This document shows, one piece after another, positions 1 to 6,284 of a stretch of DNA of 31,982 bases. The DNA lies in contig CAAERF010000612.1 in NCBI GenBank assembly GCA_900758315.1, positions 1 to 31,982 on the forward strand, read 5' to 3'. Numbering within the stretch: position 1 is the first letter of the stretch; each line of letters starts with the position of its first letter. Both the position numbers and the translations under genes were made by a program. The notes under the pieces are model-generated. The model did no database searches, was not told the origin of the DNA, and was given only the letters and a program-made list of their open reading frames with translations. This stretch comes from an uncultured Oscillospiraceae bacterium. Its GTDB lineage: Bacteria; Bacillota; Clostridia; Oscillospirales; Oscillospiraceae.

Positions 1-1
1 G

Positions 2-34
2 AAGCGGCGGGCATCATAGATGTCCGCCGCTTTT
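2..34 (+). terminator. Rho-independent terminator for a gene left of the window
   Basis: A 9-bp stem (AAGCGGCGG at 2-10, CCGCCGCTT at 24-32) with an inner CAT/ATG pairing is followed by TTTT. The T run is on the plus strand, so it best serves a plus-strand gene ending left of the window. It also lies just after the minus-strand anti-sigma gene and may end that transcript too. Confidence 0.6.
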
Positions 35-49
35 CCGCGCTGTTGACTG

Positions 50-901
50 TTATTTCTGGATGGAGGAGTAAACGTCGTCGCTGATGACAAATTCCAGGGT
101 GCCCATGGAGGCGGGCGCCACTTCGGCCTCGTCAAAGGCGATGACCAGCTGTCCTTTGGCATTTTTGTAGAAGGACTGGTCGGGCTGAATCTCCTGGAAA
201 TCCGCGAAGGAGTCCTCGGAGTCCAGGAAGTAGACCTGACTGCTGTCCGCTTTCATCCGGGCCCGCATCTGATCCTTGATGTCGTCGCTGAGCACTGTCA
301 CGTAGTCCGCGTCCTTCCGGAACAGGTCCTTCAGGGCCACGACCTTGCCGGTGGTCTTGTCGATATTGTAAAACTTGTTGTACTGGTAACCGCTGGCCTG
401 GGTCTCGGTCACGCAGAGCTTCAGGGTAAACCAGGTGTCGGTGTCGGTGACCGTCTCATAGTTCACATCCAGGGCCTGATAGCTGGCCTCGTCCAGCTGC
501 ATATCCGCCTTGAACTGCTGGATGAGCTGTTCGGTGTAGGTGGTCGCGTCCCGGTTGACCTCCTGAACGGCGCTGCCGTCCCCCTCAATGGCGGGAGTTT
601 TCACGTCCGCCTGATAGTGGCCGTTGTCAAACTGGTACCGGTTCAGGGTCACCACCCGGACAATGGAGCCGATAACGGGTATGTTGCTGAGATAGGCAGC
701 CGCAGTCGGGCTCACGTTGGGGATTGCGATGCAGACGGCCAGTGCCGCCGCCACGCCGACAATCCAGCGGGTCCGCCTTGTGGCACGCCTTTTCTGTTCT
801 CGTTTTGCCTGTTCCATTTGCTTTCTTACCTCCTGAATGCCGTTTTCCGGCGGTTGTACTGCGTGGTAGTCTCGCTTCATCTGTTCCCACTGTTCATTCA
901 T
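50..901 (-). CDS. RsiV-like membrane anti-sigma factor (DUF3298 family)
   Basis: This 283-residue protein has a charged cytoplasmic N-terminus, one membrane segment at about residues 46-62, and an extracytoplasmic part that looks like the DUF4163/DUF3298 pair found in RsiV. RsiV-type proteins hold an ECF sigma factor at the membrane and release it after regulated proteolysis; in Bacillus subtilis the trigger is lysozyme binding. The ATG at 901-899 overlaps the end of the sigma gene by 8 bases, which indicates translational coupling and a cognate pair. No zinc-binding HxxxCxxC anti-sigma motif is present, so it is not the ZAS class. The inducing signal cannot be read from sequence. Family assignment rests on overall pattern, not a search. 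Confidence 0.78.
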   Translation of the reverse strand: MNEQWEQMKRDYHAVQPPENGIQEVRKQMEQAKREQKRRATRRTRWIVGVAAALAVCIAIPNVSPTAAAYLSNIPVIGSIVRVVTLNRYQFDNGHYQADVKTPAIEGDGSAVQEVNRDATTYTEQLIQQFKADMQLDEASYQALDVNYETVTDTDTWFTLKLCVTETQASGYQYNKFYNIDKTTGKVVALKDLFRKDADYVTVLSDDIKDQMRARMKADSSQVYFLDSEDSFADFQEIQPDQSFYKNAKGQLVIAFDEAEVAPASMGTLEFVISDDVYSSIQK

Positions 902-1385
902 GAGAAGCCTCCTCCTCTGTCAGAGACAGTTTCAGTTTTTTCATGGCCCGGTACAGCCTGCTTTTGACCTTGCTCAGAGGCTGTCTGGTGATGGCCGCGA
1001 TCTGATCCAGCTTCAGCTCCTCGAAAAAGCGGAGGGTGATGATGGTCTGATCCAGCGTGTCCAGCCGGGCGATGGCCTCCTGCAGATCCAGGTCCTGGAA
1101 CTGCTCCCGGGCGGGGATCTGGTCCAGAACGGCGTCGCCGTCGGTCTGACGACTCCTTTTCCGCAGGATGGACAGGGATTCGTTGATGACGATCCGGTAG
1201 AGCCAGGTGTCGATCCACTCCGGACTGCGCAGGGAACGGCACTTCAGGATGGCCTTGTAGGCCGCCTCCTGTACTGCGTCCTGGGCATCCGCCTCCTGGC
1301 CCAGATAGCGGTAGGCCAGCCGGTAGAAGCGGGGATAGTTTTCAACAAAGCGCTGGCTCACCAGCGTCTGGATATCTGCGTTCAA
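894..1385 (-). CDS. ECF-type RNA polymerase sigma factor
   Basis: The 163-residue protein has the two-domain ECF layout. Region 2 is at about residues 10-80 (FYRLAYRYLG, then DAQDAVQEAAYKAI, then the WLYRIVINE segment), and region 4 with its helix-turn-helix is at about 105-155 (FFEELKLDQIAAITRQP, SKVKSRLYRAMKKLK). It lacks regions 1 and 3, and its length is normal for the class. Translation appears to start at TTG 1385-1383, with AAGGAGG ten bases upstream. It lies 61 bases after a small membrane protein gene on the same strand and overlaps the anti-sigma gene, so the three probably form one operon. ECF operons of this type are usually autoregulated; I could not find a convincing ECF promoter. 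Confidence 0.9.
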   Translation of the reverse strand: MNADIQTLVSQRFVENYPRFYRLAYRYLGQEADAQDAVQEAAYKAILKCRSLRSPEWIDTWLYRIVINESLSILRKRSRQTDGDAVLDQIPAREQFQDLDLQEAIARLDTLDQTIITLRFFEELKLDQIAAITRQPLSKVKSRLYRAMKKLKLSLTEEEASHE

Positions 1386-1446
1386 GGTTGTGGAACCTCC
1401 TTCTGCGCTGCAAAGGCGCCTGGAACCGGATCCCGGATCCCATCCG

Positions 1447-1686
1447 TCACGGCTGACTGAGCGCGTGGCGGGCGGAGTTGATCTGTTTCCGCCGCTCCAT
1501 AAAATAGCCCAGCCAGGCTCCGGCCACCAGCAGGGCCATCAGGCTCAGAGCAGCTGTCTGAGGTACCAGGGCGATGCTTGCACCGTAAGAGAACCAAAAT
1601 TGGAGGACCAGACCGCCGCACAGCAGGGCCAGGACGGAGGAGAGCACTGCCGTCAGCAGCAGTGGCAACAGGGAAGTTTTCATCAT
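1447..1686 (-). CDS. Small two-helix membrane protein of the sigma operon
   Basis: I do not recognise this 79-residue protein. It has two hydrophobic stretches at about residues 5-30 and 38-62, followed by a basic tail (MERRKQINSARH), which suggests a hairpin in the membrane with a cytoplasmic C-terminus. The ATG at 1686-1684 has GCGAGG upstream at reasonable spacing. It is the first gene of the presumed operon with the ECF sigma and anti-sigma genes. A 12-bp palindrome (GAAACCGGTTTC, 1707-1718) sits upstream of its ribosome binding site and could be an operator or part of an ECF promoter. A role in envelope stress sensing is only an inference from position. Confidence 0.55.
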   Translation of the reverse strand: MMKTSLLPLLLTAVLSSVLALLCGGLVLQFWFSYGASIALVPQTAALSLMALLVAGAWLGYFMERRKQINSARHALSQP

Positions 1687-1744
1687 AACACAACCTCGCT
1701 TTCACAGAAACCGGTTTCCTGTACCCCTTAGACGGCGGAGGGGG

Positions 1745-1773
1745 TTGAAAAGTTGCAGGGTTCGGATTAAAAT
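1745..1773 (+). promoter_or_regulatory. Sigma-A type promoter of queT
   Basis: TTGAAA (1745-1750) and TAAAAT (1768-1773) are spaced by 17 bases. Predicted transcription start is near 1780, which leaves a leader of about 105 bases before the queT start codon. Confidence 0.65.
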
Positions 1774-1780
1774 ATTGACG

Positions 1781-1885
1781 ACTGGTTTCCACACCCGGTC
1801 CAACCGGCGCATCTGTCGTAGGAACGCGCCGCTGTATGGTGTCACTGCACGCCATACTCTAAATACGAAAATGGAGGAAGTTCAT
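1781..1885 (+). promoter_or_regulatory. Structured queT leader, candidate preQ1 riboswitch
   Basis: The leader holds three clear stems. CCGGT/ACCGG (1795-1799 with 1803-1807) shares bases with a second stem CGGCGC/GCGCCG (1805-1810 with 1826-1831), so only one can form at a time. A third 9-bp hairpin (1834-1842 with 1849-1857) precedes the ribosome binding site GGAGG at 1873-1877. preQ1 riboswitches commonly control queT, and the class III form (about 100 nt) is known from Ruminococcaceae. I did not match the conserved residues of any preQ1 class, so the ligand is inferred from the gene. Confidence 0.45.
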
Positions 1886-2389
1886 ATGATTGAAAAACGT
1901 CAGCAGGTTACCCGCAGTCTCTGCCTCAGCGCCGCCATCGCGGCGGTGTACGCCATTTTAACCCTGGTTTTGCCCGTGCCGGCCTACGGACCGGTGCAGT
2001 TGCGCCTGGCCGAGGCCCTCACCGTACTGGCCTGGTTCTGCCCGGAGGCCATTACCGGCCTGACGCTGGGCTGTTTCCTGTCCAACCTGTTGGGATCGCC
2101 CTACGTGCTGGACTGGATTTTCGGAACCCTGGCCACTTTTTTGGCGGCCCTCTGGACTTCGCGGATGCCCAAGCGCTGGATGGCGCCCATCCCGCCGGTG
2201 GTCTGCAATATGGTCATCGTGGGAGCGGAGATCGCCTGGTTTGAGGTGGGCTTTGGGCCCGGATTTGCCGCCGCCTGGCTCTGGAACGGCGTGACCGTAG
2301 GCATTGGAGAGGCCCTGGCCTGCTGCGTTTTGGGGACGCTGCTGCTGCGGGTGCTGCCCAAGCTCCCGGTGTTCAGGGCACTGCGCTGA
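1886..2389 (+). CDS. queT: QueT family queuosine-precursor transporter
   Basis: The 167-residue protein is an integral membrane protein of the QueT family (PF06177), which imports queuosine precursors such as preQ1 as the substrate-binding subunit of an ECF-type transporter. It has about five hydrophobic segments, and the region around residues 27-65 carries the family pattern (GPVQLRLAEALTVLAWF, then TGLTLGCFLSN). The frame is open further upstream to 1745, but the ATG at 1886 has GGAGG eight bases upstream and begins where similarity to the family begins. The gene is monocistronic, with its own promoter and a switch-like leader. No tgt/queA genes are in the window, so salvage enzymes must lie elsewhere. 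Confidence 0.88.
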   Translation: MIEKRQQVTRSLCLSAAIAAVYAILTLVLPVPAYGPVQLRLAEALTVLAWFCPEAITGLTLGCFLSNLLGSPYVLDWIFGTLATFLAALWTSRMPKRWMAPIPPVVCNMVIVGAEIAWFEVGFGPGFAAAWLWNGVTVGIGEALACCVLGTLLLRVLPKLPVFRALR

Positions 2390-2425
2390 AAAAACGGCAG
2401 GTTCCCGAAAAATGGAGCGTTTTCC

Positions 2426-2453
2426 TTGACTTTTCGGGGAAAGCTGGTATAAT
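2426..2453 (+). promoter_or_regulatory. Strong promoter of rpsF-ssb-rpsR
   Basis: TTGACT (2426-2431) and a perfect TATAAT (2448-2453) are spaced by 16 bases. The start of transcription would be near 2460, giving a leader of about 75 bases. Confidence 0.75.
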
Positions 2454-2460
2454 TGATAAG

Positions 2461-2520
2461 TCTGCAAATGGATGCAGACAGTCCTTGCCTCCGGCGCGGA
2501 TCGGAGGCCATATGTCCATA
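2461..2520 (+). promoter_or_regulatory. Structured rpsF leader, candidate S6:S18 autoregulatory RNA
   Basis: TCTGCA/TGCAGA (2461-2466 with 2473-2478) forms a hairpin. GCCTCCG/CGGAGGC (2487-2493 with 2502-2508) forms a perfect 7-bp stem with loop GCGCGGAT. An outer pairing ATGGA/TCCAT (2468-2472 with 2515-2519) would enclose the second stem and exclude the first. Leaders bound by the S6:S18 complex are known upstream of rpsF in many bacteria. The position and two-stem shape fit, but the conserved loop CCG was not confirmed. Confidence 0.4.
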
Positions 2521-2535
2521 AGGAGGTGCAAACAC

Positions 2536-2832
2536 ATGGCAAAACTCAGTGGTAAGTACGAAACTATTTTCGTCATCGACTCCACCCTGTCCGACGAGGC
2601 AACTGCCGGCCTGGTGGAAAAGTTCAAGACCCTGGTGGAGCAGAACGCGACCCTGGGCGAGGTGAACGAGTGGGGCAAGCGCCGTCTGGCCTATCCCATC
2701 AACCACAAGAACGAAGGCTACTACGTTCTCATGACCTTTGAGTCCAAGACAGACTTCCCCGCGGAGCTGACTCGTATCTACAACATTACTGACGGCATTA
2801 TCCGTGCCATCGTAGTGGAACAGCCCGAATAA
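2536..2832 (+). CDS. rpsF: 30S ribosomal protein S6
   Basis: The 98-residue protein has the S6 ferredoxin-like fold sequence: KYETIFVID at the start of strand 1, then GKRRLAYPINHKNEGYYVLM in the middle, and LTRIYNITDGIIRAIVV near the end. S6 binds 16S rRNA together with S18 in the small subunit platform. The length is typical (95-100). The ATG at 2536 has AGGAGG at 2521-2526, nine bases upstream; an in-frame earlier start at 2485 lies inside the leader hairpin and lacks a ribosome binding site. It is the first gene of the conserved rpsF-ssb-rpsR operon, with ssb starting 12 bases after the stop. Confidence 0.97.
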   Translation: MAKLSGKYETIFVIDSTLSDEATAGLVEKFKTLVEQNATLGEVNEWGKRRLAYPINHKNEGYYVLMTFESKTDFPAELTRIYNITDGIIRAIVVEQPE

Positions 2833-2844
2833 GGAGGCGCGCGC

Positions 2845-3348
2845 GTGCTTAACAAGATATTCCTGCAGGGCCGGCTGGTGGCGGATCCCGAACTGCGTCA
2901 CACGCAGCAGGGGACTCCCGTGGCCTCGTTCCGGCTGGCGGTGGACCGGGATTTTAAGAGCAAGGATCCCAGTGCATCCAACACGGACTTCATCAACATC
3001 GTGGCCTGGCGCAATACTGGAGAGTTCGTCTCCCGCTACTTCACCAAGGGCCGTATGGCGCTGGTGGAAGGCCGCCTGCAGATGCGCGAGTACACCGACC
3101 GGGATGGCAACCGCCGGGTTGCGGCCGAGGTAGTGGCCAATAATGTCTACTTTGGCGACTCCCGCCGCGACAGTCAGCCTGCCGGCGCTCCTTACGGCGC
3201 GCCCCAGGGCGGTTACGATTCCTACGGCGCGGCGCCCGCTGCTCCCCGCAGCTATGCGCCCCCGGCGAACTTCGGCGCGCCCTCTGCCGGTGTCCCCGGC
3301 AACGGGTTCGCGGAACTTAGCGATGATGACGGCGAACTGCCGTTCTAA
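2845..3348 (+). CDS. ssb: Single-stranded DNA-binding protein
   Basis: The 167-residue protein has the OB-fold DNA-binding domain at about residues 1-110 (LNKIFLQGRLVADPELRHT, FINIVAWRNTGEFVSRYF, VEGRLQMREYTDRDG). A flexible Gly/Ala/Pro-rich linker follows, then the acidic tip DDDGELPF that recruits replication and repair partners. It coats single-stranded DNA as a tetramer in replication, recombination and repair. It starts at GTG 2845, seven bases after GGAGG. Its place between rpsF and rpsR is the classic Firmicute arrangement and makes this the housekeeping copy. Confidence 0.97.
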   Translation: MLNKIFLQGRLVADPELRHTQQGTPVASFRLAVDRDFKSKDPSASNTDFINIVAWRNTGEFVSRYFTKGRMALVEGRLQMREYTDRDGNRRVAAEVVANNVYFGDSRRDSQPAGAPYGAPQGGYDSYGAAPAAPRSYAPPANFGAPSAGVPGNGFAELSDDDGELPF

Positions 3349-3392
3349 ACGGGTCCAGGTGACCCCATACTCTCAAGAAGGAGGTTTCTGTT

Positions 3393-3629
3393 ATGGCTTA
3401 TGATAGAGGTCCTCGCGGACGTAAGCGCAGAAAGGTCTGTTCCTTCTGCGTGGACAAGGTCCAGCAGATTGACTATAAGGACACTGCCAAGCTGCGCCGC
3501 TACATTTCCGAGCGCGGCAAGATTCTGCCCCGTCGTACTACCGGTACCTGCGCAGAGCATCAGCGTCAGCTGACCGTCGCCATCAAGCGTGCACGTCAGA
3601 TCGCACTGCTGCCCTACGTGGCTGACTAA
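3393..3629 (+). CDS. rpsR: 30S ribosomal protein S18
   Basis: The 78-residue protein has the S18 signature [21 protein letters not shown], and [26 protein letters not shown] at the C-terminus. It partners S6 in the 30S platform. The N-terminal CSFC pair, with the later cysteine in TGTC, marks the zinc-binding (C-plus) form of S18; the zinc-free paralogue lacks these. AAGGAGG at 3378-3384 stands eight bases before the ATG. It is the last gene of the operon and is followed by a strong terminator. Confidence 0.97.
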   Translation: MAYDRGPRGRKRRKVCSFCVDKVQQIDYKDTAKLRRYISERGKILPRRTTGTCAEHQRQLTVAIKRARQIALLPYVAD

Positions 3630-3656
3630 GGCGAATCGTCCAACTATCTACAGTAC

Positions 3657-3693
3657 AAAACCAGCCAGTCGATCACCGATTGGCTGGTTTTTT
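3657..3693 (+). terminator. Terminator of the rpsF operon, probably bidirectional
   Basis: A stem of about 15 bp (AAAACCAGCCAGTCG at 3657-3671 with 3677-3691, one G-T wobble) and a 5-base loop ends in TTTTTT. Because the 5' arm begins AAAA, the reverse strand also gets a T run, so it can serve the converging radical SAM gene that ends at 3698. Confidence 0.9.
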
Positions 3694-3697
3694 CGCA

Positions 3698-4582
3698 CTA
3701 TTCTGTGGTCAGCCCGGTCAGATCGAAATCCGGGATGTAGCTCTGACTGGCGGCGGATTGCTCCTGGGTAAAGCCCTCCAGGCCCAGCAGGGCCATGTAC
3801 TCCGCGCCCTTCCGGGCCTCGGCTCTGCGCAGCGGGCGGTTGAGCTCCGGGTACCGGTCGGCCTGTCCACAGGGAATGTACTGGCTCATCAGGGAGAACA
3901 GCACTTCGCCGGGCTGAAAGGTCTCTGCCACCCAGTCCATCACTGCCCGGGCGCCCGGCAGCTGTCCCGGCAGGATCAGGTGGCGGATGATCACGCCTTT
4001 TTGCAGGATTCCATTTTCGTCCAGCTGCACCGGTCCCACCTGCCGGACCATTTCACGGATCGCGGCAGTGGCTACCGCCGGATAGTCAGGCGCGGCGGAG
4101 TACCGGGCGGCCACGGTCCCGTCCAGATACTTCAAATCGGGCAGGTAGATGTCAACCTTGCCCTCCAGCGCCGCCAGAGTATCCGCTTTTTCATACCCAC
4201 CGGTGTTCCACACCACCGGTACCGGCAGTGGTTTTGCCAGCACCTCGGATAAAATGTGGGCGTAGTGGGTGGGAGAGACCATGTTGATGTTGTGGGCGCC
4301 CTGGCCGATGAGATCCAGACAGAGCGACCGGATCCGCTCCGGGGTCAGTGGAGTTCCGAAGTGTTTCTGGCTGATGGACTCGTTCTGGCAGAAGACACAG
4401 CGGAGAGGACAGCCGGAGAAGAAAATTGCGCCACTGCCCCGGGTGCCGGAGATGGGCGGTTCCTCCCAGAAGTGGAGGGCGGCCCGGGCGGCCACCGGAG
4501 TGGCAGGCATCCCGCAAAAGCCGTTGCCCTGGTTTTCCGTGCGCAGGGCGTTACAGTTGCGGGGACAGAGGTTACAAATCAT
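3698..4582 (-). CDS. Radical SAM protein of the PflA-like activase family
   Basis: The 294-residue protein carries the radical SAM motif CPLRCVFC (C58, C62, C65), whose cysteines bind a 4Fe-4S cluster that cleaves S-adenosylmethionine. An N-terminal cysteine group (C3, C6, C10, C23) may hold a second cluster or a metal. The overall sequence matches proteins annotated as putative pyruvate formate-lyase activating enzyme (COG1313/PflX-like). The true substrate of this subgroup is not established, and no glycyl radical enzyme is in the window. The ATG at 4582 overlaps the mutY stop (ATGA), so it is translationally coupled to mutY. The same frame stays open into mutY, but that extension has no biological support. 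Confidence 0.82.
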   Translation of the reverse strand: MICNLCPRNCNALRTENQGNGFCGMPATPVAARAALHFWEEPPISGTRGSGAIFFSGCPLRCVFCQNESISQKHFGTPLTPERIRSLCLDLIGQGAHNINMVSPTHYAHILSEVLAKPLPVPVVWNTGGYEKADTLAALEGKVDIYLPDLKYLDGTVAARYSAAPDYPAVATAAIREMVRQVGPVQLDENGILQKGVIIRHLILPGQLPGARAVMDWVAETFQPGEVLFSLMSQYIPCGQADRYPELNRPLRRAEARKGAEYMALLGLEGFTQEQSAASQSYIPDFDLTGLTTE

Positions 4583-5658
4583 AAGCAATCGCCTGGTTTC
4601 GGTTTGGTAGTTGAGAGGTACTGGTCCACCACCGGCAGGAAGGCGGAGAAGGCGTTGGGGACGGCATATTTGTCCCGCAGATCGGCACTGTCCGCCCAGA
4701 CCCAGCCCTCCGGGAGCTGTTCTGATGGTAAGAGCCACAGCTGACCGGTCATGTGCCATTCCCGGTGGGTGAAGATGTGGCGGCCCACGCCGCAAAATTC
4801 CTGAGAAGCGGGTGCCAGACCCCATTGTTCGGGCACCAGACTGTCTGACAGCTCGTTGGGAAACTCCCACAGTCCCGCCAGCAGGCCCCGGTTGGGCCGA
4901 CGCCGCAGGGCCACTTTTCCGCCGTAAAAAATCAGGTAAACGGTCCGATTTTCGATGGTACGGGGCTTTTTGCTTCCTTTTACCGGCAGAAAATCGGTTT
5001 GATCCTCCAGGTGGGCCACACAGAAGGTGGCGGCAGGACAGTGGGCGCAGTCGGGCGCTCCGTTGGGCAGGCAGATCAGGGCGCCCAGCTCCATCAGCGC
5101 CTGGTTGAAGTCGCCGGGAGCGTTGAGTGGGATGACCTCCGCCAGGGCACTCCGCACCGCCTTTTTGGTGTCCGCCCGGGAGATGTCCGAGGCGTCTCCG
5201 GTGATCCGGGCCACCACCCGCAGCACATTGCCGTCTACGGCGGGCTCGGGCAGTCCGAAGGCGATGGAGGCGATGGCGCCGGCGGTGTACTCGCCCACCC
5301 CGGGAAGGGAGAGCAGCTGTGCATAGCTGGCCGGGAACTGTCCGCCCCATTGCTCCACAATCTGGCGGGCGGCCTTTTGCAGATTCCGGGCCCGGTTGTA
5401 GTAGCCGAGGCCCTGCCACAGCTTGAGCAGCTGGTCCTCGTCTACCCGGGCCAGATCGTGAACGGTGGGCAGCGCCGTCATAAAACGGCGGTAGTAGCCC
5501 AGGACCGCCGCCACCCGGGTCTGCTGCAACATGATCTCGGACACCCACACGTGGTAGGGCGTGGGATCGCTGCGCCAGGGCAGAGTCCGCTGGTGGTCCC
5601 GGAACCACTCCAGCAGCGGAATGGTCAGCTGATTGAGTTGAGCTGTGTTTGCGATCAT
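4579..5658 (-). CDS. mutY: A/G-specific adenine DNA glycosylase
   Basis: The 359-residue protein removes adenine mispaired with 8-oxoguanine. It shows the family pattern LPWR, HVWVSEIMLQQTRV, the helix-hairpin-helix LPGVGEYTAGAIASIAFG and the catalytic Asp in AVDGNVLRV. Four cysteines for the 4Fe-4S cluster follow (CLPNGAPDCAHC, then PAATFC); the first gap is seven residues, not the six of E. coli MutY. The C-terminal third is the NUDIX-like domain that reads 8-oxoG. The start is ATG 5658, with GGAGGG eight bases upstream; the open frame further upstream lacks these. The 4-base overlap with the radical SAM gene suggests a two-gene operon. Confidence 0.95.
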   Translation of the reverse strand: MIANTAQLNQLTIPLLEWFRDHQRTLPWRSDPTPYHVWVSEIMLQQTRVAAVLGYYRRFMTALPTVHDLARVDEDQLLKLWQGLGYYNRARNLQKAARQIVEQWGGQFPASYAQLLSLPGVGEYTAGAIASIAFGLPEPAVDGNVLRVVARITGDASDISRADTKKAVRSALAEVIPLNAPGDFNQALMELGALICLPNGAPDCAHCPAATFCVAHLEDQTDFLPVKGSKKPRTIENRTVYLIFYGGKVALRRRPNRGLLAGLWEFPNELSDSLVPEQWGLAPASQEFCGVGRHIFTHREWHMTGQLWLLPSEQLPEGWVWADSADLRDKYAVPNAFSAFLPVVDQYLSTTKPKPGDCL

Positions 5659-5685
5659 AGATATACCCTCCAGAGTTCGCCTCCT

Positions 5686-5714
5686 ATTATATCGGGCTCC
5701 CACCCGGATTGCAA
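5686..5714 (-). promoter_or_regulatory. Promoter of mutY
   Basis: On the minus strand, TTGCAA (5714-5709) and TATAAT (5691-5686) are spaced by 17 bases. It is back to back with the tRNA-Leu promoter. Confidence 0.7.
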
Positions 5715-5720
5715 TCGTGT

Positions 5721-5749
5721 TTGACAGCCGTGCCCGACTGTGGTAACAT
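5721..5749 (+). promoter_or_regulatory. Promoter of tRNA-Leu
   Basis: A perfect TTGACA (5721-5726) and TAACAT (5744-5749) are spaced by 17 bases, 12 bases before the tRNA 5' end. Confidence 0.75.
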
Positions 5750-5761
5750 GAATCCAGATTT

Positions 5762-5846
5762 GCGGGTATGATGGAATTGGCAGACATGTGAGATTTAGGT
5801 TCTCATGTCGCAAGACGTGCAGGTTCGAGTCCTGTTACCCGCACCA
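5762..5846 (+). tRNA. tRNA-Leu (anticodon UAG)
   Basis: The acceptor arm GCGGGTA pairs with TACCCGC. The anticodon stem TGAGA/TCTCA encloses the loop TTTAGGT, giving anticodon TAG, which reads CUA and related Leu codons. A long class II variable arm follows, as expected for tRNA-Leu, and then the T-arm CAGG-TTCGAGT-CCTG. The discriminator is A and the 3' CCA is encoded (5844-5846). Confidence 0.95.
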
Positions 5847-5848
5847 GC

Positions 5849-5883
5849 CCCCACCGTTTTCGTTTGAAGGCGGTGGGGTTGTT
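5849..5883 (+). terminator. Terminator after tRNA-Leu
   Basis: An 8-bp stem CCCCACCG (5849-5856) with CGGTGGGG (5871-5878) is followed by TTGTTTG. Confidence 0.65.
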
Positions 5884-5941
5884 TGTCCAGTTCGGCTCTG
5901 CGGGCTGGTTAGATAACTGTGAAAAGAGGGCAAGTTCCGTC

Positions 5942-5970
5942 TTGACAGATCTGATTTAGTGTGTTAGCAT
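5942..5970 (+). promoter_or_regulatory. Promoter of the T-box/trpB transcript
   Basis: A perfect TTGACA (5942-5947) and TAGCAT (5965-5970) are spaced by 17 bases. Transcription would start near 5977, at the 5' end of the T-box leader. Confidence 0.7.
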
Positions 5971-5976
5971 GACAGT

Positions 5977-6251
5977 GTAAACCGATGACGAAGGGTGAGT
6001 AGCCCCTGTGAGTACGGTACAGAGAGCCGCCGGGTGGTGCAAGGCGGTACGGACAGCAGGGAGGAATGGCCTTCTGAGGGCGACCTGAGTGCCTGAGGGC
6101 AGTAGGGGAGCCGGAGTATGTACCTCCGTTAACAAAGTACGGTATGTGTTGGCATACATGAGTGGGCACGGTAACGTGTCAAGCCGGGTGGCACCGCAGA
6201 AGTCAGTATCGCTTCTGTCCCAGCAGAACGCTAGGGACAGAGGCGTTTTTT
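5977..6251 (+). promoter_or_regulatory. Tryptophan T-box riboswitch
   Basis: The leader contains the T-box core AAGCCGGGTGGCACCGC (6181-6197). Its TGGC (6189-6192) pairs with a GCCA acceptor end, as in tRNA-Trp with discriminator G. Stem I features are visible: GATGACGAAGGGTGAGTAG near the 5' end, the AGAGAG bulge, and the specifier region GAATGGCC. Its TGG (6067-6069) is the Trp codon read by the CCA anticodon. An intrinsic terminator follows at 6210-6251. Uncharged tRNA-Trp should stabilise the antiterminator and turn on the downstream tryptophan synthase gene. Specifier and discriminator agree with each other and with the gene. Confidence 0.92.
6210..6251 (+). terminator. T-box regulated terminator
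   Basis: A 12-bp stem (6210-6221 with 6234-6245, one wobble) and TTTTTT (6246-6251) form the off-state of the T-box. The bases between the T-box core and this stem are shared with the competing antiterminator. Confidence 0.88.
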
Positions 6252-6284
6252 CTGTCCAAATCGACTGAAAAGGAGACAGTGACC

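Noticed and set aside
1745..1885. Upstream in-frame start for QueT
   Set aside because: It would translate through the structured leader and lacks a ribosome binding site; ATG 1886 has GGAGG.
4583..5608. Long minus-strand open frame that would extend the radical SAM protein to 636 residues through mutY
   Set aside because: The extension lies in another frame of mutY, is Pro/Gly/Arg-rich without domain pattern, and the radical SAM family starts at the ATG at 4582.
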